This document shows, piece by piece, positions 43,901 through 55,690 of a DNA stretch of 64,000 bases; the stretch's first letter is position 1, and every line of letters begins with the position of its first letter. The stretch is from Neckera pumila (taxonomy: Eukaryota > Streptophyta > Bryopsida > Hypnales > Neckeraceae), in contig OZ018418.1 in the NCBI GenBank assembly GCA_963969595.1, positions 5,523,001 through 5,587,000 on the forward strand, read 5' to 3'. The position numbers and the translations under genes were made by a program. The notes under the pieces are model-generated. The model was not told the DNA's origin. It saw only the letters and a list, made by a program, of their open reading frames with translations, and did not search any database.

Positions 43901-46900
43901 CTCCCACTTTGAGAGTGGTCAAAGGCTCCAAGGCCCATCTGTGCAATCAAGGTGTGGTGTTGTGGCTTCCCAAGGGCCTTAGTCAGCACATCAGCAACCA
44001 TAGCTTGGGTAGGCACATACTTGAGCTCAATCACCTCATCCTCCACTCGTTCACGAATGAAATGGTGTTGCACATCAATGTGCTTCGTTCGAGAGTGGTG
44101 GGTGGGATTCTTGGCCAAAGCAATGGCCCCTTGGTTGTCACACAAGATCTGTGTGCTCCCCTCTTGGACAAGGCCAACATCAGCCAAGAGTTGCCTTAGC
44201 CAAATGGCCTCCTTCGTGCATTGGCTCATGGCCATGTACTCCGCCTCCGTTGTAGAAAGAGCTATGGTGGGCTGCCTCTTGGAATTCCATGTAATGGCAC
44301 CCAATCCAAGCATAAACACGTAGCCGGTAGTGGATCTCCTATCCCCTTCATCACCGGCCCAATCCGCATCACAAAAGCCATGCAAGGTCACATGGGCACC
44401 TCCAAGTTGCAACTTCAGCCCAAGTGTGCCTTGAAGGTACCTCATCACCCTCTTGACCGCTGCCCAATGCTTGGGGCCATACTTGGACATGTGTTGACTC
44501 ACAACACTCACCGGAAATGCCAAATCAGGCCTTGTGGCTACCATGGCATACATCAAACAACCCACCGCTGCCTTGTAAGGCACACCTTGCATTTCAGCCC
44601 TCACCTCTTCAAACTCTTCATCGGTGAGCTTGGGCAACTTCTCATGAGTGTCAAGTGGTGTACCTATGGCTTTGCACTCCTCCATGTTGAATCGCTTGAG
44701 AATCTCTTCAAGATACTTGCGTTGGCTCATGGTGATGGTGCGGGCAACCCTATCCCTCTTGAACTCCACTCCAAGGCAATAGCTCAACTCTCCAAGATCC
44801 GTCATCTCATACTCCATCTTGAGCATAGTCTTCACTTCAAGCATCTTGGTCATACTACTTGCAAGGATGATGAGATCATCCACATATAAGATCACAATCA
44901 CCAAATGCTCACAACTTTGCATGATGTACAAAGAGTGATCCGCATGGCCTCTTTGGAAGCCCTTCCTTGCAAACATGGCATCAATATCTCGATACCATAC
45001 TCTCCCCGATTGCTTCAACCCGGGGAGTGCCTTCTTCAACTTGCACTTGAGATGCTCTTGGCCTTCCTCCACAAAGCCTTGGGGCTGATCCATGTAGATG
45101 ACCTCCTCCAACTTGGGGTTGAGAAACGCCGTCTTCACATCCATCTGGTGCATCTCCAAGTCCATGGCTGCCCCAATGGTCACAACGCACCGAATGGTGC
45201 TAAACTTGGCAACGGGGGCATATGTCTCATTGAAGTCAACACCTTCCACTTGAGAAAAAACCCTAGCAACCAACCTTGCTTTGTACCTCACAATGTGACC
45301 CAAAGCATCCCTTTTGGTGGAGAACACCCACTTACAACCCACACTTGATCTCTTGGGAGGAAGGGGTGCAAGCTCCCATGTCCCTTTCGCAATGAGGGCC
45401 TTGTACTCCTCTTCCATGGCCAACTCCCACTTGCTTGCATCTTCACAACGCAACACCTCTCCAAGTGTGGATGGATCTCCAAGAAAAGCCACATTGGCTT
45501 GTTCTTCATGTTGTGGAGAAAGAATGTGATTCAACCACCAATCTCCAAGCGGCTTGCGGGTCCTTGTGGGATAACGGGGCTCCTCCGTGGACTCATCTTG
45601 CTCTTCCAAGGGCTGATCATGCTCTTGCTCCCTTGGTGAAGTGCTTGGAGAAGGGGCCGCTGATCTCTTCACTTGGGGTGTGGCCACCTTCTTCTTGGGC
45701 TCCACAAAGTCTTCATCTTCCGTTTCTTGCTCTTCATCCTCATCTCCTTCATCTTCAATGTGCACTCTTGGAGTTGTGCCCACCTTTTGGGCTGGTCCTC
45801 CACTTCTCGCACTTGGGCTCATCTCCAAGAGCTTGGGATCAGCTCCTCCATCCTCCAAGAAGGTCACATCTTGACTCTTGATGATGGCCTTGCTCTCCAC
45901 ACACATCAGCCTATACGCCTTGGTTCCCTCACAATAACCAAGGAAAAGACACTTGATGCCCTTGGCATCCAACTTGGTCCTCTTGGCACTTGGAACCAAC
46001 GCATAGGCAATGCACCCAAAGATGCGCATGTGAGACACATTGGGCCTAGTCCCACTCCAAGCTTCTTGGGGTGTCTTGCTTGTCAAGGCTTGTGTGGGGC
46101 ATCGGTTCCTTGTATAAACCGCATTCGACACCGCCTCCCCCCAAAGCTCAAACTTCAGACCTTGGGCATGAATCATGGACCTTGCCATCTCCACAATGGT
46201 TCGATTAGCACGCTCCGCCACACCGTTTTGTTGAGGAGTGTAAGGGGCTGATGTATGGTGCTCAATGCCATGGGCCTTCAAGTACTCCTCAAAGGCCTTG
46301 GACACATACTCCCCTCCATTATCCGATCGCAGCACCTTGACCTTGCACTCGGATTGGGCCTCCACAAGGGCCTTCCAAGTCTCAAAACGCCCAAACACCT
46401 CACTCTTGCACTTCAGCATATACACCCAAATCTTGCGAGAGAAATCATCAATGAAGGTCAAAAAATACCTTGCTCCTCCTATGGTTGTGGTCTTCATCGG
46501 CCCGCACACATCCGAATGCACAAGCTCCAATGGCTTGGTGGCCCGGGTTGCTCCATCCTTGGGGAAAGGCTGCCTTGCTTGTTTGCCCTCAATGCACCCC
46601 TTGCACCCCCTAGAACTCCAATCATGCTTGCAAGAAGAGAGGTTCAACCCCTTCACCATGTGTTGGAGGCTCTTCATGCTCTTCACATTCAAGTGCCCAA
46701 GCCTCCTATGCCAAAGCTCCACAAGGTCTTCATGGGCTGATCCTTGGGCAACACAAGCCAAGGAAGTGCCATTCACCTTGGTGAAATGGAGGTTGTACAA
46801 ATTGCCCTCACGAGGGGCTGATGCAATCACAACTCCACTTGGTGCCCTCACAATACACCCCACCGTGTTGAATTGCACTTTCAAACCTCCCAAAGACAAC

Positions 46901-47961
46901 TTGCTCACCGAAAGCAAGTTGGCATGCAACTTGGGGACATGGAGGGCCTCCCGGATTTGGATCCTCTTGGTCTCTCCCTTCACTTGCACCTCCACTAGGA
47001 TCTCCCCCATGCCAAGGGCCTCCACCATGCCATTGTCTCCCAAATAAATCTTCTACCCCGAAATGGGTTGATAGGTGTGGAAGGCATCTCGATGGCTGGT
47101 CATATGTTGAGTGGCCCCCGAGTCCACAATCCAAGTGAACATGTTGGCCTTCTCCCCTCCTCCATGGGTGGCAAAGGCAAACTCCTCCTCTTCCTCCGCT
47201 TTGGAAGCTTGGTGTGCACTGTCCTTGTCTTTGGCTTGGCTGCTCCTACAATGTTTGGCAATGTGTCCCGGTTTGTTACACTTGAAGCACATCCTTGTCT
47301 CCTTGAACGCCTTGGTGTTTCCTCCTTTGCCAAATCTTGAGACAAGGGCTGATCCCTCCCCTTGGGACTCATTCTCCTTGCGCTTGGTCATCTCATGCAT
47401 CAAGCGGGCGGTCACAAACTCCATGGTCAGCTCCTTGGTGGGCCTTGTCTCCAATGCGGTGATGAGGAACTCATAAGATGGGGGCAAGCTCTCCAACAAG
47501 GTCATCACCACATCCCCATCCGTCACGGGCGCCTCCAAACAAGCCAACTCATCCGCAAGAGCCTTGATCTTGTTGACATGATCCAACATGTCATCCTCCT
47601 CTTGCATCTTGCTAGTGAAGAACTTGCGTCGAAGAAAGAGGATGTTGGAGAGGCTCTTGGTCTCGTGGATGTTGCAAAGGGTGGTCCATGCTTGGGCTGG
47701 TCCCTTGCAATGTCGAATGTGAGCAATTTGGCGGTCCACAAGGTTGATGGCAATGAGAGCAAAGGCCTTCTTCTCCTTCCTCTCAAAGGCCTTCTTGGTC
47801 TTGGGATCCGCATCTTCACTTGGAGGCTCCTCACTCCCATCCACCACCTCCCACAAGTCCTTCTCCGCAAGGATCATCTCCATCTGGAACTTCCACATGC
47901 CAAAGTTCTCCCCATTGAACTTGTCAATGATGCGCACGCCTTCTCCTCCACTTGATGCCAT
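43831..47961 (-). CDS. Copia-2 gag-pol polyprotein (one in-frame TAG)
   Basis: Starts MASSGGEGVRIIDKFNGENF at 47961. Gag (1-260) ends with the zinc knuckle CFKCNKPGHIAKHC. Protease shows WIVDSGATQHM. Then a TAG at 47053-47055 interrupts the protease domain (PISG stop KIYLGDN). The remaining 1,070 codons are open: integrase HHCC (LWHRRLGHL...CKGCIEGKQ) and acidic residues in VHSDVCGP, LRSDNGGEY and GVAERANR; reverse transcriptase CKWVF, QMDVKTAFLN and ILYVDDLIILA; RNase H FCDADWAGD, STTEAEYMA and KHIDVQHHFIRE. All catalytic signatures look intact. The TAG is either a disabling C-to-T change of CAG or, less likely, read through. RT carries ARVFSQ where ARGFSQ is usual. Confidence 0.85.
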
Positions 47962-48420
47962 GGTGAAGCACCTCCCACTTGTTGGCAGCACCCCAAGTGT
48001 CTTGGAGAGTTGACAAACTCAATTCAGCCTCCAAACAATCCCTTGGAAGCCAATTGGGTTGAAATGGCACCAATCAGCCCTTACAAGGCCCTTCCAGGAT
48101 TCTCCAAAGCCCTAAGAACGACCAAACACTTCTCACAAGTGCATCACCTCCTTTCAACACGAATTCAGCCCCTAATGTAGCTCAAAGCCACCACATGGAC
48201 ACCATGGGCTAGTGCTACTTCCAATCAGCAAGCAAACTCACAATGCCCCTCACATTAGGGTACTCCACCCTACAAGGAGCTCAAGACGTGCAATCAGCCC
48301 TAGATGGAAGCTACTACTCACAATGAGCACCTCAAGGATAACAATTGGCGTCCAACACCCCTAGTTGGATCACCAAATCACCAAAGAACCCTAATTGGCT
48401 CTCAATTACTCCACAAAGCT

Positions 48421-48630
48421 CATAAGGGCACAAATCAGCCCTCTCTCACTCACAAGGACACAAATCAGTCCTCTCTCACTCACAAGGGCACAAATCAGCC
48501 CTCTCTCACTCACAAGGGCACAAATCAGCCCTCACTCACTCACAAGGGCACAAATCAGCCCTCTAAGGTTCACAATGTCCACTAATTTGCCTCACTCACT
48601 CACAAGGGCACTAATCAGCCCTCAATGGAT
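48421..48630. repeat. 30-bp tandem repeat, 7 copies
   Basis: Unit CACAAGGGCACAAATCAGCC + CTCTCTCACT. Units 1-5 are nearly identical and units 6-7 are diverged. Because 30 is divisible by 3 and the unit has no stop in two frames, short ORFs (48304-48585, 48395-48679) are repeat artefacts. AATCAGCCCT motifs also occur at 48070, 48170 and 48293, so the array grew from the copia-2 leader. Confidence 0.85.
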
Positions 48631-48637
48631 GGCAAAC

Positions 48638-50930
48638 TCCTCAAGCAACAAGTCGTTGTCGAACGACTATTGTCTTTAACAATTGCAAAACAAAAAAGTC
48701 ACAGTCTGTAAACAAAATAAATGAGGGAAATTTCCGGCATGTCTATAGTTATTTTAATTAAGTTGGCCTTCTAAGGCAACATGTCTATTGGAATACCAGT
48801 CATGGTAAACAATTTTGTGCGTGAAGGAAACGCGTTCAGAGTGAATCTAAAAATGTATATGATGTACTCAAATATGTATGTATTGTACATTTACAGTATT
48901 AGTGAACTCTTTGGTCTTGTTCCAAAGAAAACCATGTACCCTAAGCCAATGCAAATTCTCAATAATGTACGAAAAACATTGTGTACCTAACCACGAAAAT
49001 GTCGTACTGTAACATTGTATCATACTGCACACTGATTGTACCTAATGAACTCCGTGAAGGAGGCATGTTGTATCTAACTAGTACCAATGTGGAGGCTATA
49101 TTAAAACATTGTGCAGTTTACTTTGATTGTAACCAATGAACTCTGTAAACAATGCCTATACTTCATAATGAAGTCGTGTTGAATCTAACAACGTAGACGT
49201 TGTACTAAAACATGGTACATACTATACATGAGTTGTAGCCATTGAACTCCATAAAGGAGACATTGATAGTGAACACCTAAACACCGTAAGCCTTGCATTT
49301 TCAATTGCCTCAACACAAATGTAATCTCAAAATAGATCCAATCAACAAGTAAACAAGTAAAACCATAAACAAGTTGTTCTCAATCAACCTTTGCGGAAAT
49401 TAACGTTTAGTTAGCAAAAATCAACCTGAAGTCTGCGGAAATCGAACTCTGTGCAGATGTCGACCTTTGTATGGATATCTAACTCTATGTGCAAATCAGC
49501 CTTGGTGTGCTCAGCTTCCCTCCGAGTTGTTTTGCTCCACCGAAATCGTTCACATTGCTGCAAATTGAAATGAATGCGATGTACTTTTGAATCTAAATTC
49601 TCTCTTGACATTTAAAAAAATACAGCAGAATCTTGTCTACTTTTGTGTCTAGTTGCAAGTGAATCCTGATCCCAATTTAATTACAGCTGATACGTGGTGG
49701 TCGGCTATTGGTCCTTTATGTACAATAGGTACATACAATACATTCCAAGTACAAAGGACAAACCCTAGAGGCTCTATGGTTTCAAGCTAGAAAAATGGGA
49801 TAGATATCTCCGCTAGAAAACCATAGAACCAAAACGTCATGTTTACCAAAATGAAATGTTGGCCCATATCAATGAAAAGGTCTACTAATAGATTCTGAAA
49901 TTTAAAATGAAAAGCACAAACTTTAAAATCAAAATTTGGGCCTCGTACTAAAATCACACATTTGCAAGGATATCTTCTTACCCTAGATCCCAAACCCTAA
50001 TGAAATGTCAAAACATTGTACCTAAACATTAGAGCATTGAATGTAGCTCTTTGCATTGCAAGAATGAACCCCTAAAATTGACAAAATAAGTACAACAATG
50101 CTAAAGTTGAATCTGTGACATTACAAACATTTTATGTTTGTTCTTCATATATTCAATTAATAGATGAAAATCACATTTTGCTATACAATTTTCAATGTAT
50201 ACAAGATGTGAGACTTTGCCTTTATTTTTTTTTCTCATAACGACAGCCAAAAGTATAGTAAATTGACTCTAAACTTTCATCCTATGCAGAAATTCTACCG
50301 TGACTACGATTTTGGATGACCATAGTGAGCTTTCACCCGTGACTCTTGTGGGTTTTATTTTTTATTGATGTTAATAATGACTTGTGAGTCATATTTTTGG
50401 ACTATTCACAATATGACTATCAAGAGTCATACTTTTCAAGTGATGTCACTATGCACAAAGATTGTCCCTTGTAACTTTTGTGACTCAATGTAGTCATATT
50501 TTTGAAAGTACACACTCACCTTTTTGAAATTCTTGTAATCATTATGCGACTTCATGTAGTCATGCTTTTATTGATATACATTGTGAACAACAACTGAAAC
50601 GAGTTATATTTTAGGTTACTATATTTAGTCGCATTTTTTGGATTATTGGGCTCCATTTGTATCTGGATGAATGAGGTCCATTATATCTTCAATCAAAAAA
50701 TTCTTAATACCTTCTTTCTACATTGAAAACCAACATGACAATCTACTATCATATTATAAATATGGTGTTGCCACTCAACAAATCAAGCAACATGTACATG
50801 ACTTCAATGATGCATTTCAATGACATTTATTATTCAAGTCCAAAACACACAACACATTCACTCACTCTATAGGTATACATAAATACACACACGCCTAACT
50901 TTATGAGTGTGCAATTTACTACTTCTTGCC
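48638..50930. repeat. Non-coding region with ~95-100-bp triplicate and TAGTCAT motifs
   Basis: 48985-49270 holds three diverged units with GATTGTA(A/C)C(C/T)AATGAACTC, GGAGGC/GGAGAC, GT(A/T)GTA or GTTGTACT, and AAAACATTGTGC or AAAACATGGTAC, spaced about 93-101 bp. Between 50300 and 50650 the motif GACTACATGTAGTCAT and its halves recur. No gene recognised; short frames at 49411-49611 and 49787-49993 lack support. Confidence 0.45.
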
Positions 50931-52499
50931 TTCTTTCATTCGTTTGCAAGAGCCAAGGCTTCTTTGGGCCACTTTGTGATGGACTTCAAGGCATCACCCA
51001 ACTAAACCAAGGGAGGATGGTTGTTGTCGTTGCCCTTGTATACAAGAACCTTCTCTGATCCAGGAACAACGGACAATATTGTGATGGAGACATTGCCCTC
51101 CTCGATGATTTGCCCGTGAAGTGTACCCCTGGCAAGAGTAACAATGACCCCATGTGCTCGTACATTTTCTTCGGCCTGCTTGTCTGCATCTACATCAAAC
51201 ACCTTTACCTTTGACCCTATGGCCAAATTACCCTCCACTGATTTCCTTCCACCTTTCGAAGCTTGCTTATACAATACAATACTTATAAGGCTCCAATTTC
51301 ACTTCCAAATATATGAAGAAGATGTCATGAATTTTTGAATCACGACATTGTGCACCTCACTTTTCCTGTCGCAAATAAAGAAAAGAAATCCACAAAATGT
51401 AACTAGGTAGAGCCTCCCAAAATAAAACTTGTTGGAGTTGAACTTCACAATATATATAAACATAAATATGACTACTTGTAGTCACATTGTGATTACAGTA
51501 ATCCTCCAAATGCAATTGTGCACTTCCAAAAACATAATTGCAATCCCTCATACAAGTTAACATGGACATTTTTTGTAAACCTAAACGTCAAAAATCATGT
51601 TCAAGAAAACTTACCAAGGATTTTTTATTTGAACTTTGCTTGATTGCCTTGTCCAAAGCCTTCACAGCATATTCAATGTTCAAAGGATTGCGGCTCAAAG
51701 CTTCAAACAGCCCCATAATGGTTTTCAGAAAGGTGTCGTTTGGAGCTAATGGATCCCATTTCACAACGTGGAGTACATTCATGCTTGGGGAATGGGATGT
51801 TGCTTTAGAATCATAGTCTACTTGAAGGACCTGGGCCTTGCCATGAGTTGGATCTGGAATTATGTCAAAGAGAAGGTGGACATCTCTAATGGGACCATTG
51901 GTTTCCTGCCCCCACAAAAAACACCACTTCATGGATGTCCCAACGGCTAAGACCTTAGCCACTTCTTGGAGAAGGGCCTCTCCAATTGGAGCCCATATTT
52001 CAACATCAAATCGGGAATGGAGCATGGTCAAAAATGCTTTGGAACCTGCCCTCTTTGTAATTTTTACCTTAAATACTTTGTTGCAATGGATTGTAACAGC
52101 TGGCCCCCACTTTTGAGTGTCATGTAGTGGTCGGATGTCACAAAGAAGACCTTCGACATTTAATGCAAGGATTTTCCTATGAGAGCTGTCCAAAACTCCC
52201 TCCCAAACAAGTGGAAACTTTAGGCTCTTTGAAGGCTTCTTCTTCTTAAAAGGATTCCCTCCTTTAGCGGACCTCATGGCCCCCCTCCTTTTTGCAAGCT
52301 CTTCTTCTCTGATTTTGGGATTTGGTTGCCTACAAAGTTCCAATGACCCTCGTGCTCCAGTCTAAATGCACATAAACAATGAAAAATTAATTGCCACGGG
52401 ATTTGACCACTTCCAAAGTCTGAACATGCGAAATACTTGCATCCGTTATCAAATAGGTACATGTGCTTCAAAAGTGACTATGGTGGCTCATACAATACA

Positions 52500-52850
52500 A
52501 ATTCTAATAACCTATTGTTACAAGAGGCCTTTGTTACATACACTACAATATGACTAGCCACATTGACACGCAATGAAACACGACCACGACTTACATAAAG
52601 AAAGACATACCTACTCTTTATTGTATACATTGTAACAGGACTATTTTCAGTTATATTGACTAAAATATGACTAATTCTAGTGACTTTGAGAAAAAAATGA
52701 CCACCTCGAGTTACAGATAGAAAAATATGACTGACCTCAGTTACATTAGAAGAAATATGACTACATTCCATCACTTTAAAAGAAATACAACTCGTGACAA
52801 TTACATACAAAGAGAAATGATTGAATTGTCTTGTATCATCCATACAATTG
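52500..52850. repeat. Degenerate ~38-bp tandem repeat in a T1b intron
   Basis: Units such as TCAGTTACATTAGAAGAAATATGACTAC; the AAATATGACTA core recurs near 52665, 52725 and 52760, with more diverged units on either side. Intronic relative to the T1b exons at 52363 and 53050. Confidence 0.55.
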
Positions 52851-55384
52851 AAAGACAACAGTCATATATGCACTTTAATTACCTAAAATTGTTTAGCACA
52901 TTCTAACTATCTTATTACCCAATACCATTCAAATACACTGCCAGTATTCTTGGATTCAACAATAACAAGTCCATTCTTGCATACCAATCGTTTGCACACA
53001 TTCAACACAATGATCCAAACATAAAGTACACCAATTTTAGGCAAACACTTCTTGGGATCACCTTCTTTGTCTTCTCATAGGCCTTCCCTTTCTCTGATGA
53101 AATACGTGTGGTTGGTGGACTGTGGTCCACCAATAATTCCTCTACCTCCTCCTTCTTTTTCATGGCACCTTCTTGATTCTTCCTTTCATTTGTACCATTG
53201 ACTTTTTTTGAAGCCCTCTCATCCATTGGCAATGTTTTCTCCTTGTGCTTCACATTTTCCAACTTCTTGGAAGCCCCTTCCTCTTGATAAGTCAAAAAGC
53301 TGTTCTAGAATTAGTGGTTGATATTATTTCTCATCCTTTTTTTGCGAGCATATAAGTGAAAATACATGCAATGGCAACTACCACTATTCAATTGTGCACA
53401 AGGACATGTAGATAGCAGAACTTGGTAAAAACCTCAAGGGCCGCATCCACTATCATGACTTCAGATATGTCGAGTGCATAGGGATTTGGAGTGGCTTCTT
53501 CTCGTATCTTTACCGGGTTGGAGGTGCTCGCAATTACCAGTCCCTCCATCATTTCCTCACCAACCGCTTCTTTCGGCCCCGTAGTGCCCACTTGAGAACT
53601 TGATGGGTGTGTTCTTCCTCCATTTTGCTTCCAAACCTCAAACAATAGCTCTTTCACTAGGTTATTCATGACACTTAATTTGTCTTTCATAGAGTCCTGG
53701 AAAGTATACAACTCGTTCTACACCTCTTCTAGGCCTTTGCTTCTCCTTAGCTCCCCTTTTGAACTTGAAGACCGCTTGTGCTCGGACTTCTTCGGAGCTG
53801 CAAGCTCAACTTCTATTTTCAATTTTGTTGGAGATCTACCCAAATGCGCGGCCTGCAATATAAGAAAATACAATTTGTCATTTCATTGGACAAAATATTT
53901 TATCTCTATGCATAAAATGACGGCATCCAGTCACATTACTACCTACATACAATGGGTAGTCACATAAGTACTCCATTATGATTGCCAATAGTCACATCAC
54001 TTTGCAAATACAACTTCATGACTACACTTAGTCACATGACTAGCCACATACAACTCAAATTAGTGACAATATAGACCAAATATGACTTCAAGTAGGCATA
54101 TAATTGACTTCATTATATGGCAACAAGAAAAAAAAAGACAATTCTTGTTATGATTAAAAGTTGTTATATGTCTGTCTTCATTATGATTGTTCATTGTTGC
54201 ATCATAAGGAAACCTAAGCTCAATATAGTCACTCACCTAAGCATTTGTTATGCATAGAAAGCACATTTATTACACTAGTACCTTAGAGTTCCATCTACAA
54301 TGACATCAGTGCATAAAGTTGTGTAGATGTCACTTACAAGGTGAGATCAAGCGTTTGCCTCAGACCGCTCACGGTAAGGCACATTCTGCACAGTATGCCG
54401 TGCAGCCTTCATCAGTTTAGAATAAGCTATCTTGGTCCGTCCTCTTGATCATCTCCTTGAAATTCTTCACGTAGTGTGGCTTTGCGTATTTTGGGCGGGG
54501 AGCATTGGCTTATATAAACCTCTTGATTTTGACCTCCTAATTTGAATTTGTTGTTGCAGTATTTGGAAAAAAACATTCTCTAGAACATAACCTAGCCCAC
54601 TGTGGTATTTGAACTTTGATTCCAATTTATCCATGATTGCTTTCAATAGAGCTGGAAGGTGGGACTTGAAATCGTCCACGCTCCAATCTACGTCTTGAGA
54701 GTACCCACGGAGCTTTGTCAACCACTCAAGCTTGTGTACACCTTTAGGATGCCCCGCTTGGTCTACTTCAATCCAGTTCCTCTAATCCACCTCCTGCACA
54801 TTCTTGTTCGACTGCTAGAGCTTAATCTGCCTTTGATATCCAGGACTGTTGTCAATATTGTCGACCTCCTTCCCCACTATTCGGCCAAGCTTCTTCATCT
54901 TATCCGATAAATGCTTTGGGTCAGCGCCATTCTTTGCCATATGCTTCAATATGTTGACTTCACGTAACTCCAATTCATCTACAACATTGGTGCAAGGTTC
55001 TTCACTAGGGCCATCTTCATCTTCTCCCTCATTGCACCAATCGTCGTTGTCTTCTTCAAATTCCTCCTTTGTCTGTATATCATCCCTGTATTGGGAGAGG
55101 TCGTTGCCTCCTTCCTTGTCTGCTATGACTGTTGCGTTCCTTGTAGAGGTCATCTTCCTCTTCCTATCGGCTTCTTTGGACCGCGGCCTTGGTTGATTAT
55201 GTTGATGTTCAATCTCTTGAGATCACCAAGTGACGAAGTTCTTTTAGTTATTACAAGTTGCCATAAAATGTCTTTTATAAATACAAGCAGAAAAAATTAA
55301 CGAGAACTACCAAGAAATGTAGATTTCTAACTACACCAAGTCCGAAATCAAGAACCCCTAACTACAACAACTGAGAAATGAAGT

Positions 55385-55690
55385 TTGGTGACTTATCAAA
55401 GTCACAAAAGCAGAATTCTCACTCACCAAAGGCACAAAGGCAAAGTTGTCACTCACTAACGCAACTAGTGCAATTTCCTCACTTTCTAAAGTCACAAATG
55501 CAATTTTGTAATTCATTAAAGTCACAAACGCCAATTTGTGACTACAATCAATCACAATTGATCATTTCTAAACAAACAAAGTTGCAAACATTCATTTGTG
55601 ACTACAATCAAGCATAAAAGCTCATTTATATATACAAAGAGTTACAATAGCTCACTTGTGACTAAATTTCATCAGAACTACTCTTTCTCA
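55385..55690. repeat. Degenerate ~30-bp tandem repeat in a T1b intron
   Basis: About nine units of AAAGTCACAAATGCAATTT followed by a T/A/C-rich tail (GTCACTCACT, GTGACTACAATC). They lie between the exons at 55220 and 55923. The 79-codon plus-strand frame across it is an artefact. Confidence 0.6.

Larger units (their letters stand above)
43644..48632 (-). mobile_element. Copia-2, nearly intact Ty1/copia retrotransposon
   Basis: One gag-pol frame of about 1,376 codons on the minus strand with a single stop, a 3' LTR and a polypurine tract. The right boundary is uncertain: a 30-bp tandem repeat (48421-48630) fills the leader, and no 5' LTR copy or TGGTATCA-type PBS is visible. The element inserted into or next to the 3' part of T2b. 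It is the youngest-looking element in the window by ORF preservation. Confidence 0.75.

Noticed and set aside
43861..47955. Many plus-strand ORFs of 70-260 codons across 43.8-48 kb
   Set aside because: They are antisense shadows of copia-2 gag-pol, produced by its C-rich third codon positions.
48421..48630. CRISPR-like array
   Set aside because: Units are contiguous 30-bp tandem copies with no spacers, in a plant nuclear context.
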